From Trebonia sp964581815 (GTDB taxonomy: Bacteria; Actinomycetota; Actinomycetes; Streptosporangiales; Streptosporangiaceae), in contig CAZORE010000005.1 of NCBI GenBank assembly GCA_964581815.1, positions 69,517 through 133,516 on the forward strand: a stretch of 64,000 bases of DNA, written 5' to 3'. A program made the translations under genes and the position numbers. Position 1 is the stretch's first letter; each line of letters begins with the position of its first letter. The notes below the pieces were generated by a model, which was not told where the DNA came from, searched no databases, and saw only the letters and a list, made by a program, of their open reading frames with translations. This document shows positions 7,939-16,590 of this stretch, one piece after another.

Positions 7939-8700
7939 GTGAACGTGGCGCATCGTGGACGGATCCTCATCGTGGACGATGAGCCCAAGATCGGCTCGTT
8001 TATCGGCCGGGCACTCACCGCGGCCGGCTACACGACGGAGTTCGCGTGCAGTGGCGCCGATGCCCTGCGCAGCTACGCTGTGTCCAGCTACGACCTGGTC
8101 ATCCTCGACCTGGTGATCGGCGACATGGACGGCCGCCAGGTGCTCGGCGAGCTGCTCGCCGCGCACCCGGACCAGGCCGTGATCGTGCTGTCCTGCGTCG
8201 CGGACGTCGCGGCCAAGGTCGACCTGCTCGAGCGCGGCGCGCAGGACTACCTGACCAAGCCCTTCTCCCTCGCCGAGCTGCTCGCCCGGGTCCGCGTCCG
8301 GCTCCGCGCCGAGCCCCACCATGCCGAGCACCAGGCCGCCGCCGAGGCGCTGGCCGGGCCCCAGCGGCTCGTGCCGCCGCTGAGCGCTCCGCAGCCTTTC
8401 AGCCACGCGCACGGCGAGGTCATCAAGGCCGGCCACGTCACCCTCGACATCGCCAGGCTGGTCGCGGACATCGGGCAGGGGCCGGTGCCGCTGACCCGGC
8501 TCGAGTTCCTGCTGCTGCGCGAGCTGGCGGAGCACGCCGGCCACTCGGTTTCCAAAGGCAGGCTGCTCGCCGCCGTCTGGGGTTATGATTTCGATCCCGG
8601 GTCCAACGTGGTGGACGTGTGTATCCGGCGGATCCGTTCCAAGCTCGGCTTCGAGCTGATCAAGACCGTGCGGGGTGAGGGTTATCAGCTTGTCTCTTAA
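7939..8700 (+). CDS. OmpR-family two-component response regulator
   Basis: A 253-residue regulator with an N-terminal receiver domain (ILIVDDEPKIG with the acidic pocket; phospho-acceptor Asp in LVILDLVIGD; conserved Lys in YLTKPFS) and a C-terminal winged-helix DNA-binding domain (VPLTRLEFLLLRELAEH... ending VRGEGYQL). I chose the GTG at 7939, after AAGGGGGCAGGGCAG, because the receiver domain begins nine residues later; the frame is open upstream to 7837 but adds only a low-complexity basic stretch. It overlaps the sensor kinase gene by 26 bases, so the pair is co-translated. Target genes are unknown; the divergent oxidase operon and the downstream redox/protease genes are natural candidates. 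Confidence 0.92.
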   Translation: MNVAHRGRILIVDDEPKIGSFIGRALTAAGYTTEFACSGADALRSYAVSSYDLVILDLVIGDMDGRQVLGELLAAHPDQAVIVLSCVADVAAKVDLLERGAQDYLTKPFSLAELLARVRVRLRAEPHHAEHQAAAEALAGPQRLVPPLSAPQPFSHAHGEVIKAGHVTLDIARLVADIGQGPVPLTRLEFLLLRELAEHAGHSVSKGRLLAAVWGYDFDPGSNVVDVCIRRIRSKLGFELIKTVRGEGYQLVS

Positions 8701-9901
8701 CCCTGGCGCGCCCGCGGCCGAAGCGGCGCCCGCGGCCTCCGGGGTTCCCGCCTGGCTGCTGGCCTTGCGCTGGCCGTTCAGCCCGCTCGCGCTCGACGTG
8801 ATCTGGGCCGTCTTCTCCGCGCTCAACCTCATCGCGATCTACTGGTTCGCCTCCTGGGAGACGATCCCCTTCCACTTCATCTGGATCAGCCTGACGCTGC
8901 TTTACGGGTTCCGCTCCTGGCCGACCCGCCCGACGATGTGGATCCTTGGCGCGGTGATGATTACCACCGGCTTCGGCATCGGCCTTGACGTCTTCCGTGG
9001 CACCGAGCCCCGGGAGGAGATAACCGAGGTGCCGCTCATGGCGGCCGTCTTCGTCGCCACGGTGTGGCACAGCCAGCGCAAGCTGGCGGCCGAGCGCTCG
9101 GCCCGGCTGGTCGGCGAGCACAATGTCCGCCTGCTCACCGACCAGCGGCAGTTCCTGCAAGACGCGGCGCACCAGCTGCGCACCCCGATCACCATCGCCC
9201 TCGGCCACGCCGAGCTGCTCGCCACCGACCTCGCCGGCGAGCAGCAGGGGGAGGACATCGGGGTCGTGATCGGCGAGCTGAGCCGGCTGCGGCGAATCTC
9301 CGACCGGCTCCTGCTGATCGCGGCGGCCGGCGACCCGGCCTTCCTGCATGCCGAGAACGTTCCGCTTGATCAGCTGATCACCGATCACGTCCGGCGCTGG
9401 CGCCCCACCATCGGCCAGCACCTGCGGATCGGGACCCTCGACGTCGTCACGGTGCGCGCCGACCGGGAACGACTCGGCCTTGCGCTCGACGCCCTCATTG
9501 AGAACGCCGTCCTGCATAGCGGCGGCAACGGTGAGATACGGCTGTCGGTCATCAGGGACTGGGCCGGGACGTCGGTAGGGATCGTCGTCGCGGACGGGGG
9601 AACTGGCATCCCGGCCGACCAGCTGCCGCTCATTTTCGACCGGTTCCGCACCGGCGACGGCGGACGGTCCGGGGGAACGGGCCTTGGCCTCCCGCTCGTC
9701 CGTGCGGTCGCCCACGCGCACGGCGGCGACGTGGTCGTCCGGAGCACGCACGGTGAGGGAAGCGAATTTGAGCTGACCCTGCCCGTACCCGTCCGGTCGG
9801 TCCTGTCCGCCGCGCTAGCTGACCGGACGGCAGCTGACCGGACGGCAGCTGACTGGACGGGCGCTCCGCCGCAGGAAGACCAAGGAAGTGCCAGGCGATG
9901 A
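8675..9901 (+). CDS. Membrane sensor histidine kinase
   Basis: A 408-residue kinase partner of the preceding regulator. Membrane segments cover about residues 35-125 (four hydrophobic stretches, no large external sensor domain), followed by a coiled linker, the H-box DAAHQLRTPIT with the phosphorylated His, an N-box (ALIENAVLHS), G1 (VADGGTGIP), F-box (IFDRF) and G2 (GGTGLGLPLVRAV). The start is a GTG inside the 3' end of the regulator gene; a TTG at 8690 is a weaker alternative. The C-terminal tail is a three-times repeated 15-bp unit (9818-9862) coding A-D-R-T-A, dispensable for the kinase fold. The stop overlaps the next start (ATGA). Confidence 0.92.
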   Translation: MRVISLSLNPGAPAAEAAPAASGVPAWLLALRWPFSPLALDVIWAVFSALNLIAIYWFASWETIPFHFIWISLTLLYGFRSWPTRPTMWILGAVMITTGFGIGLDVFRGTEPREEITEVPLMAAVFVATVWHSQRKLAAERSARLVGEHNVRLLTDQRQFLQDAAHQLRTPITIALGHAELLATDLAGEQQGEDIGVVIGELSRLRRISDRLLLIAAAGDPAFLHAENVPLDQLITDHVRRWRPTIGQHLRIGTLDVVTVRADRERLGLALDALIENAVLHSGGNGEIRLSVIRDWAGTSVGIVVADGGTGIPADQLPLIFDRFRTGDGGRSGGTGLGLPLVRAVAHAHGGDVVVRSTHGEGSEFELTLPVPVRSVLSAALADRTAADRTAADWTGAPPQEDQGSARR

Positions 9902-10506
9902 CCACGATCAGCCTGCCGCGGGCGGCGCGCCGGACGGCGGGCCTGGCCATGCGGCACAAGGTGATCACCGGCAGCATCGCGTTGTTCATCGCGGCCGTGA
10001 TCGCGGTGAGCCTGCTGACAAGCGGAACCGCCACGACGCCGGACGGATCCGCGGCGACGTCGACCGGAGCCGCCGGGCTGCCCAACGGAACGATCGCCGC
10101 CGGGTTCACCCTGGGCGCCCTCGGCAAGCCGGGTCAGCGGGTCTCGCTGAGCCAATATCACGGCAAGCCGGTCATCATCAACTTCTGGGCCTCCTGGTGC
10201 GCGCCGTGCCAGCAGGAGACCCCGCTGCTCGCCAGCTGGTACAAGCAGCAGAACGGGCACGTGGTACTGCTCGGGCTTGACGAGAACGACATCGCGGCGG
10301 ACGCGATCAAGTTCGCCGACGCCAAGGGCGTCAGTTACCCGATCGGGTTCGACCCCAACGTGACCGTCGCGCCGGCCTACAACGTCGACGGCCTGCCGCA
10401 GACGTTCTTCCTCAACGCCGAGCACCGCATCGTGGACCACGTCCTCGGCGCGGTGACCAGGGCCGAGCTCGCCAAGGGCCTGCGCCTGATGAACGCGGCC
10501 TCATGA
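9898..10506 (+). CDS. TlpA/ResA-like membrane-anchored thioredoxin
   Basis: A 202-residue extracytoplasmic thiol-disulfide protein. Residues 20-42 form a signal anchor (VITGSIALFIAAVIAVSLL). The thioredoxin fold follows, with the active site WASWCAPCQQE and the cis-Pro region GLPQTFFLN. The family reduces or transfers disulfides, often for cytochrome c or copper-site maturation, which agrees with the oxidase genes nearby. The ATG overlaps the kinase stop (ATGA), so it belongs to the two-component operon. Confidence 0.9.
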   Translation: MTTISLPRAARRTAGLAMRHKVITGSIALFIAAVIAVSLLTSGTATTPDGSAATSTGAAGLPNGTIAAGFTLGALGKPGQRVSLSQYHGKPVIINFWASWCAPCQQETPLLASWYKQQNGHVVLLGLDENDIAADAIKFADAKGVSYPIGFDPNVTVAPAYNVDGLPQTFFLNAEHRIVDHVLGAVTRAELAKGLRLMNAAS

Positions 10507-10521
10507 AAGGGTGACCTGCTC

Positions 10522-11148
10522 ATGACAACCCCCACGCAGACGCAGCCACCGTTCATACCGATGCGGCGGTCCGGCTGGGCCACCCGGCGCACCCCCGTGT
10601 GGGTCTTCGCCTTCCTCGCCGTTGCGGTGGCTGGCGTGGTCCTGGTCTCCCTGTCGCACAAGCCGTCCCAGTCGCAGCGGGCCAGCGACCTCGCCGCGTA
10701 CTTCGGCGACGTGAAGGGCGGCATCGGATCCTGCGCGGCCGGGCTGCGCGACTCGGAGAACGCCTACGGGCAGGTTCTCGGCGGCGACACGGCGGACGCC
10801 AGTACCGCGCGAGCCATCTTCACCTACGGCGCCAACAACTGCACCCTGGCGGGCAACCAGGCGCTCACCGACTTCGCCGGCTACCAGGTCACCGAGTCGC
10901 TGGCCAGCTACAACCTGGACACCGCGGACAACGACGTCATTACCTGGTCCTTCGACTCCACGGCCGTGCAGCAGGACATGACGGCGGTACTCGGGGCGGC
11001 CACGCCGGCGGCCCGGTCAACCGCGCAGGCGACGCTCAAGACGGCTATCGCGAAGCTCGACGCGCAGCGAGCCGCCGTCGACGCGATCTGGACCGCGGCG
11101 CAGAAGGCGGCAGGCGGAGGAACGGCGATCCCAGCGCTTCCCGCCTAA
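10522..11148 (+). CDS. Membrane-anchored extracytoplasmic protein of unknown function
   Basis: A 208-residue protein with a short basic N-terminus, one membrane segment (residues 28-45, VWVFAFLAVAVAGVVLV) and a helical, Ala/Asp/Thr-rich external domain with two Cys (GSCAAG and NNCTLAG) that could form a disulfide. The ATG lies 15 bases after the thioredoxin stop with AAGGGTGA before it, so it is the fourth gene of the two-component operon. No family recognised. The presence of a Cys pair next to a thiol-disulfide protein suggests a substrate relationship, which is only inference. Confidence 0.8.
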   Translation: MTTPTQTQPPFIPMRRSGWATRRTPVWVFAFLAVAVAGVVLVSLSHKPSQSQRASDLAAYFGDVKGGIGSCAAGLRDSENAYGQVLGGDTADASTARAIFTYGANNCTLAGNQALTDFAGYQVTESLASYNLDTADNDVITWSFDSTAVQQDMTAVLGAATPAARSTAQATLKTAIAKLDAQRAAVDAIWTAAQKAAGGGTAIPALPA

Positions 11149-11210
11149 AGTGGTAATCCTGCTGGTCACAGTAGGAATGACCGCATCTTGGAGCGGGAAA
11201 AATCCGGAAC

Positions 11211-12431
11211 GTGAGGCCAATTGAGGCAGGGCCGCGCGGCCGGATGCTCATTCCGGTGCTTGTGGCCGTGCTCGGCACGGCGCTCGGCGCGGGCGGCATT
11301 GTGCTGCTGCGCCCGTTCGCGCAGGCGCCCTCGCCGCAGCGAACCGCCACGTTCAGGCGCGACGGCGAGGCCCTCCGGCGACCGCTGTCGGATGCCGCCA
11401 TCCGCGCCCGCATCGAGCCGAGCGTGGTCGACGTCACCGCGACGCTGACATACGACGATGAGACCGCCTCGGGAACCGGGTTCGTCGTCGACCCCGCCAC
11501 GGAGTTCATCCTCACCAACAATCACGTGGTCAGGGACGCGACCTCGGTCGTCGTCACGGTGCCGTCGACCGGGCGGACCTACGCGGCCCGCATCGTGGGC
11601 GTGGACGTGGCCGCTGACATCGCCGTCCTCGCGATCAGGCCAGCGACCAGGCTGGCCGGCGCCCCGATCGGCGACTCGGCTGACGTCGGCGTGGGCATGC
11701 CGGTCATCTCATTCGGTAACCAGGCGGGCGCCGGCGGCTCGCCCGCGGTCGCGCCCGGTGAGATCAGCGGCACCGGCCGGACGATCCAGGCGGACGACGG
11801 CGCTTCTGGGTTCACGGAGACACTGCACGACATGCTCGCCACCACCGCCGGGATCGAGCCGGGCGACTCGGGCGGCCCGCTCGCCGACTCGGCGGGGAGC
11901 GTGATTGGCGTTGACACGGCCGCGGGCACGAGCGGGACGGCTACCGGTTACGCGATCCCGATCAACACCGCGATCGCCGTGGAGCGGCAGATCGCCGCCG
12001 GGCGGCCGGGCCCGGGCATCAGCCTCGGCGTCGGCGGCTTCCTCGGGGCCATCGTCGGGCCGGGCACGTCGTCGTCCCCCGCCGAGCAGCGGGCGGCGGA
12101 ACTTGGCGGCGGAACGGCCGCGGCGCCCCGTGCTGCCCCGTCGTCCTGCGTGAGCACGCGCGACGGCGCCGCGGTGCCCGCGTCGATCGCGCCCGCCCGC
12201 GCCGGCGCGCTGGTGATCGGCGTGCTGTGCGGCACGCCTGCCGCGATCGCCGGGATCGCCGCGGGTGACGTGATCACCGCCGCGAACGGGCGGCGGGTGG
12301 CCTCCTCAGAAGCGCTGTCGGCGATCGTCGGCGGCGGCCGGCCGGGCAGCATGATGTCGGTCACCTGGGTCAGCACCAGGGGGATCTCGCGGACCTCGCG
12401 GATGACGCTGAGCCCCGCCCCGGCCATCTAG
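11211..12431 (+). CDS. HtrA-like trypsin-type serine protease with PDZ domain
   Basis: A 406-residue membrane-anchored S1C protease. A signal anchor at residues 12-33 is followed by the protease domain with the catalytic triad: His in LTNNHVV, Asp in AADIAVL and Ser in GDSGGPL. A PDZ domain lies at about residues 325-400 (GALVIGVLCGTPAAIAGIAAGDVI). Between them is an Ala/Pro-rich linker. The family degrades or refolds damaged envelope proteins. The start is a GTG with a weak ribosome site. The next gene codes a closely related protease in the same direction. Confidence 0.9.
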   Translation: MRPIEAGPRGRMLIPVLVAVLGTALGAGGIVLLRPFAQAPSPQRTATFRRDGEALRRPLSDAAIRARIEPSVVDVTATLTYDDETASGTGFVVDPATEFILTNNHVVRDATSVVVTVPSTGRTYAARIVGVDVAADIAVLAIRPATRLAGAPIGDSADVGVGMPVISFGNQAGAGGSPAVAPGEISGTGRTIQADDGASGFTETLHDMLATTAGIEPGDSGGPLADSAGSVIGVDTAAGTSGTATGYAIPINTAIAVERQIAAGRPGPGISLGVGGFLGAIVGPGTSSSPAEQRAAELGGGTAAAPRAAPSSCVSTRDGAAVPASIAPARAGALVIGVLCGTPAAIAGIAAGDVITAANGRRVASSEALSAIVGGGRPGSMMSVTWVSTRGISRTSRMTLSPAPAI

Positions 12432-12641
12432 CAGCGGGTACGATGACGTGCGGCCACAATCCTTAGCGTGCCTTCAGCTTTCTTTCAGGTCCTGAACGCT
12501 TACTAGAGAGGCGAACGCTTTTCTTGCCCTGCGCCCGCGGGGAGACCGAGTCTGGATCGTCAAGGAAAGAGTCCGCTGAGTTGTCGGCCGGCAGGCCGCC
12601 GACGAGTGGATGCTTACGCTGTCTGGGTGAAGGCGAGATAC

Positions 12642-14264
12642 ATGCACGACGACGAAAGTGGTAGCGCACAGCGAGGCGGCTGGCAGCCACCGGAGTACGT
12701 GAGCCCTTGGATTCCGGCCTCCGGTCCCGAGGACCAGGACGCGGGCCGTGAGTCTGCCAGCGGTGCGCCGTCAAGCGGCGAGGACGACCACCCCACCATC
12801 GCCTTCGGCGGCACCCCGGCCTACGGGCCCGCCGGGTACCCGCCGCCCGGCTACGCCCCGCCCGGCTACGTTCCGGCCGACTACGGGCAGCCAGGCTACG
12901 GGCAGCCAGGCTACGGGCAGGCCGGATTCAGCCAGCCCGGGTACGGACAGCAGCCTGGCTACGGCCAGTACCCGTGGGGCGGCTACGGCGCGCCGCCACC
13001 GCCGCCGCGGTCCGGTTTCGGCCGGGCGATGGCCTACCTGGCCGTCGCCGTGCTCGCGGCGGCCGCGGGCGCGGGCGCCGCGGTCGCGCTCAACCACTCG
13101 GGCAGCGCGCCCTCCGCGACCTCACCGCTCGGCGGGTCCGGGGCGCAGTCCAACCCCTTCGGCGGCGAAGGCAACGGCGGCGGCACCCCGTTCCCGCTGC
13201 CGACCAGCGGCAGCGGGAACGCCCCGAGCCAGGGCGGGTCCAGCCAGGGCGGAACGAGCGGCGGCACCGGGCCGCTTGATGCCAGCGCGCTCGCCGCCAA
13301 GGTCGACCCGGGCATCGTGGACATCACCTCGGCCCTCACCTACAGCAACGCCACGGCCGAGGGCACCGGCATCGTCCTGTCGTCAAGCGGCCTCGTGCTC
13401 ACCAACAACCACGTCATCGACGAGGCGACCAGCGTTTCCGCCACCCTGGTGACCACGGGCAAGACCTACACCGCGCGGGTGGTCGGGTACGACTCCACCG
13501 ATGACGTGGCGCTGCTCCAGCTCGTCGGCGCGTCCGGGCTCAAGCCCGTCACGCTGTCGGACTCGAGCAAGGCCAAGGTCGGCGAGGCGGTGCTCGCGCT
13601 CGGCAACGCCGGCGGCAAGGGCGGCCTGCCGTCGACCGCGCAGGGCACCATCCAGGCACTCAACCAGTCCATCAAGGCCAGCGACAGCGACGCCGGCACC
13701 ACCGAGCAGCTGTCCGGCATGATCGAGACCAATGCGCCTATCCAGGAAGGCGACTCCGGCGGCCCGCTGGTCAACGGCGATGGCGCGGTGGTTGGCATGG
13801 ACACCGCGGCCAACACCGCGGGGTTCGGCCCTGACTCCACCGCCACGACCGGTTTCGCGATCCCGATCAACACCGCGCTGTCCATCGCCAACAAGATCGG
13901 CTCGGGCGAGGCTTCCTCGACCGTGCACATCGGCCTGGTCGGCTTCATGGGCGTCAACGTCGCCGACGCGTCAAGCGGGTGCTCCCAGGGCGGCGACGGC
14001 TTCGGCGGCTTCGGCGGCTTCAGCTCCCCGGTGAACTCCGGCGCGCTGATCTGCCAGGCCTACCGCGGCGCCCCGGCGTCGCAGGCGGGCCTGGCGGCCG
14101 GCGACGTGATCATCTCCGTCAACGGCACGACCGTCGGCTCGGCCAATGACCTGACCAACCTGACCGGGGCCTCGCACCCCGGCGAGCAGTTCGCCATCAA
14201 GTACGTCGACCAGTATGGCGCCAACCACTCCACCACGGTCACCCTCACCGGGTGGGCGAAGTAA
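12642..14264 (+). CDS. HtrA-like serine protease with Gly/Tyr/Pro-rich N-terminal tail
   Basis: A 540-residue protease. The cytoplasmic N-terminus (about residues 55-130) is a repeat of GYxPPGY and YGQPG units, followed by one membrane helix (MAYLAVAVLAAAAGAGAAVAL), a Gly/Ser linker, the trypsin-like domain (His in LTNNHVID, Asp in STDDVALLQL, Ser in EGDSGGPLVNG) and a PDZ domain (APASQAGLAAGDVIISVNG). I chose the ATG at 12642 because GAAGGCGAG precedes it; a GTG at 12606 in frame is possible. Such Pro-rich tails in actinobacterial HtrA proteins are thought to mediate protein contacts. The paralog upstream lacks the tail. Confidence 0.92.
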   Translation: MHDDESGSAQRGGWQPPEYVSPWIPASGPEDQDAGRESASGAPSSGEDDHPTIAFGGTPAYGPAGYPPPGYAPPGYVPADYGQPGYGQPGYGQAGFSQPGYGQQPGYGQYPWGGYGAPPPPPRSGFGRAMAYLAVAVLAAAAGAGAAVALNHSGSAPSATSPLGGSGAQSNPFGGEGNGGGTPFPLPTSGSGNAPSQGGSSQGGTSGGTGPLDASALAAKVDPGIVDITSALTYSNATAEGTGIVLSSSGLVLTNNHVIDEATSVSATLVTTGKTYTARVVGYDSTDDVALLQLVGASGLKPVTLSDSSKAKVGEAVLALGNAGGKGGLPSTAQGTIQALNQSIKASDSDAGTTEQLSGMIETNAPIQEGDSGGPLVNGDGAVVGMDTAANTAGFGPDSTATTGFAIPINTALSIANKIGSGEASSTVHIGLVGFMGVNVADASSGCSQGGDGFGGFGGFSSPVNSGALICQAYRGAPASQAGLAAGDVIISVNGTTVGSANDLTNLTGASHPGEQFAIKYVDQYGANHSTTVTLTGWAK

Positions 14265-14279
14265 CCGCTACTTGAGCTG

Positions 14280-14317
14280 TGTCCTGTCGGGCCGAATCCT
14301 GTCGGCCCGACAGGACA
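14280..14317. terminator. Strong hairpin terminator
   Basis: TGTCCTGTCGGGCCG at 14280-14294 pairs without mismatch with 14303-14317 around an 8-base loop (AATCCTGT). It lies 16 bases after the protease stop and 26 bases before the stop of the convergent AbiEi/DUF559 gene, so it can end transcription from both sides. There is no U-run, as is common in high-GC actinobacteria. Confidence 0.85.
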
Positions 14318-14342
14318 GGCATGCACGACGCTCCCGGAAGCT

Positions 14343-15305
14343 CTAAGCCGCAGCAGGCAGCGTGACCACGGCTAGACGGGGCCGCACTATTCCAGACTTA
14401 TAGGCATTTGCCGCTCTCCGCAGAAAGGCGTCCGGAGCGCTTCGAAGCTGTTGTGGCGTGACGTGTAGTGTCACGATGCCGTACTGGCCGAGATCACTGT
14501 GCCTGGCCATGGTGCGCTCCCAGTCGTCGGGCGCCAAGTGCCACTGCCTTGAGTCGACCTCAATGGCCACCCCGGCATCCGGCCACCAAGCGTCGGGACT
14601 CGCGATGAACGTCCCGTTTGGCAAGTAGAGCCGCGGATTGAACAGCGGCACCGGTAGGCGCGCCCTGACAATGAGGTCACGGAGCTCCGCCTCGGGCGCG
14701 GACCTGACGCCCGCGGTGACCTCGGCGATCACCTTGCGTAGCAGCGCACCGTTGGGCGTTCCACCGGTCCGCAGTTCATCGGCGAGCTGAGCGACGGCGC
14801 AGTGCCTGTTCTGCACGGCGTCCCCGACGAGAGCGCGCACCTCGCGCAGGTCGGTCAGCCATCGAGCCGTATCCGCGACGGCCCGGGCCGGGAAGACATA
14901 GCGTCGCGTCGACGGACCGTTAACCCACCTGAGCGGCAGGTAGGCGGTCCGGTGCAGGCGCACGCAGCTCGTGCTGGTGCGATGGCAACGCGCGGGGATC
15001 AGGATGTCGACAACATTATTGTCCACCCGTGGAACCTGCCGGAACTCGTAGTAGCGAAGCGCGGCAGCTCCGGTGATCATGGCACGCGGGCCGGCGTGGA
15101 GCAGCGCAGCGGTCTCCCACTGCGCTTGGGTAGGCGCGCCAGGCAGCGTGAGGTAGACGCCCGGGAGCAGCGATCGCCAGGAGCCGCCGTCCCTGAGCCG
15201 GTAAACGATGGCGTGACGGCTAAGCCCGGCCTGCAGGGCCTGGGCGCGAGTCACCACCCAATCCTGTCGCCGGATCAGCTCTTGAAGCGCGAGAGGCTCC
15301 GCCAT
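14343..15305 (-). CDS. AbiEi-type N-terminal domain protein with DUF559 endonuclease-like C-terminus
   Basis: A 320-residue protein. The N-terminus (LQELIRRQDWVVTRAQALQAG...HAIVYRLRDGG.W..LLPGVYLT) is the winged-helix domain shared with type IV antitoxin AbiEi. The C-terminus (VAIEVDSRQWHLAPDDWERTMARHSDLGQYGI, in parts) resembles the DUF559/very-short-patch-repair nuclease fold with an E-x-D-x-x-x-W/H core. The ATG at 15305 was chosen because the conserved domain starts there; the frame is open to 15464. This architecture is common and often solitary in actinobacteria; no toxin partner gene is beside it, so a toxin-antitoxin role is not supported. Function unknown. Confidence 0.85.
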   Translation of the reverse strand: MAEPLALQELIRRQDWVVTRAQALQAGLSRHAIVYRLRDGGSWRSLLPGVYLTLPGAPTQAQWETAALLHAGPRAMITGAAALRYYEFRQVPRVDNNVVDILIPARCHRTSTSCVRLHRTAYLPLRWVNGPSTRRYVFPARAVADTARWLTDLREVRALVGDAVQNRHCAVAQLADELRTGGTPNGALLRKVIAEVTAGVRSAPEAELRDLIVRARLPVPLFNPRLYLPNGTFIASPDAWWPDAGVAIEVDSRQWHLAPDDWERTMARHSDLGQYGIVTLHVTPQQLRSAPDAFLRRAANAYKSGIVRPRLAVVTLPAAA

Positions 15306-15480
15306 AGCAGCAGAATGCGCGCACCCTCTGACATTCAGTAACCTTGCTGTGTCCCCGGTCCGTCCCCGTGTGGGTTTTGGCCGGCTATGGCCGGCCAAAA
15401 CCCACATGCGGAAACGCCTCGGGGCGGCGGGTACCCCCCATGCAGTCCGGTAGCCGCAAATCACCCGGCGGAAGGAAGTT

Positions 15481-16566
15481 CTAGCTGGAGAGCCAGCTGC
15501 GCAGGGCCTGTTCGGCCGCCACGATGGGCTCGGCGTCCACGTACTCGCCGGGGGTGTGCGCTATCTCCGGGATGCCCGGGCCGTAGTTGACGGCCGGGAT
15601 GCCGAGTTCCGCGAACCGCGCCACGTCGGTCCAGCCGAGCTTGGCCCGCGGGGTGCCGCCCACCGCCCGGACGAAATCGGCGGCCGGGCCCGATGTCAGG
15701 CCGGGCCGGGCGCCGGTGGCGTTGTCAAGGAACGTCACCTCCCAGACAGCGAAGAGGTCGCGGATGTACGCCTCCGCCTCCTCCGGTGACCGGTCAGGCG
15801 CATATCGGTAGTTCACTGTGACCACGCACTCGTCGGGTACCACGTTGCCCGCAACGCCGCCGGAGACCTCGACCGCGTTGAGGCCCTCGTGGAATTGCAG
15901 GCCGTCGACCACGGGCTGGCGCGGCACCCAGGCGCGCAGCACGTCCAGGATCGCGCCCGCCTCGTGGATCGCGTTCCGCCCCATCCAGGAGCGTGCCGTG
16001 TGCGCCCGTGCGCCCCGGGCCGTGACCGCCGCGCGAAGCGTGCCCTGGCAGCCGCCCTCGACCACGCCGCCGCTCGGCTCGAGCAGCACGGCGAAATCGG
16101 CGCCGAGCAGCTCCGGGGCCGCGCGCGACAGCAGGAACAGGCCGTTGCGGGCGGTGTCGACTTCCTCGCACTCGTAGAACACGTACGTCACGTCGCGGTT
16201 CGGCTCGGCCATCGTGGCCGCGAGCCGCAGCTGGACCGCCACCCCCGCCTTCATGTCTGAGGTTCCGACCCCGGTGAGCCGCTTACGTTCGGCATCCCAC
16301 CACGACGGGAAGTTGCCGGCGTGCGGCACCGTGTCGAGGTGGCCCGCCAGCACCACCCTTTCTCTGTTGCCGCGCCCCGCCGAGCCGAGCCCGGTGCGCG
16401 CGACCAGCGTGTTGCCGTGCCTGGTCACCGCCAGGTGCGGCAGGCGGCGCAGCGCGCGCTCGATCGCGTCCGCCAGGGGACCCTCGTCGCCGCTGACCGA
16501 GGCGATGTCGACCAGGGCGGCGGTGAGTGCGGGGCCGTCGGCGTGCAGGTCAAGGTCGTGGTCCAC
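15481..16566 (-). CDS. dapE: Succinyl-diaminopimelate desuccinylase
   Basis: A 361-residue M20-family metallopeptidase that removes the succinyl group from N-succinyl-LL-diaminopimelate in lysine and peptidoglycan precursor synthesis. Metal-binding and catalytic motifs are visible: LAGHLDTVPHAGN (His and Asp), GTSDMKAG (bridging Asp), ECEEVD (general-base Glu and metal Glu), EPSGGVVEGGCQG and the C-terminal His in IAHTPGEYVD. Length and motif spacing fit the actinobacterial DapE type. The ATG lies 24 bases after the stop of the LysR-family gene, so the two may be co-transcribed. Confidence 0.92.
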   Translation of the reverse strand: MDHDLDLHADGPALTAALVDIASVSGDEGPLADAIERALRRLPHLAVTRHGNTLVARTGLGSAGRGNRERVVLAGHLDTVPHAGNFPSWWDAERKRLTGVGTSDMKAGVAVQLRLAATMAEPNRDVTYVFYECEEVDTARNGLFLLSRAAPELLGADFAVLLEPSGGVVEGGCQGTLRAAVTARGARAHTARSWMGRNAIHEAGAILDVLRAWVPRQPVVDGLQFHEGLNAVEVSGGVAGNVVPDECVVTVNYRYAPDRSPEEAEAYIRDLFAVWEVTFLDNATGARPGLTSGPAADFVRAVGGTPRAKLGWTDVARFAELGIPAVNYGPGIPEIAHTPGEYVDAEPIVAAEQALRSWLSS

Positions 16567-16590
16567 CCGACCAAGCTACCGTGCCCGCAC

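Noticed and set aside
7594..8832. Minus-strand frame continuing upstream from the cupredoxin gene
   Set aside because: It lies opposite the response regulator, which has all receiver and HTH motifs; a ribosome site supports a start at 7560.
14343..15305. AbiEi-like protein as part of a toxin-antitoxin system
   Set aside because: No AbiEii-type toxin gene adjoins it; neighbours are a protease and dapE. Such fusions with DUF559 are mostly solitary.
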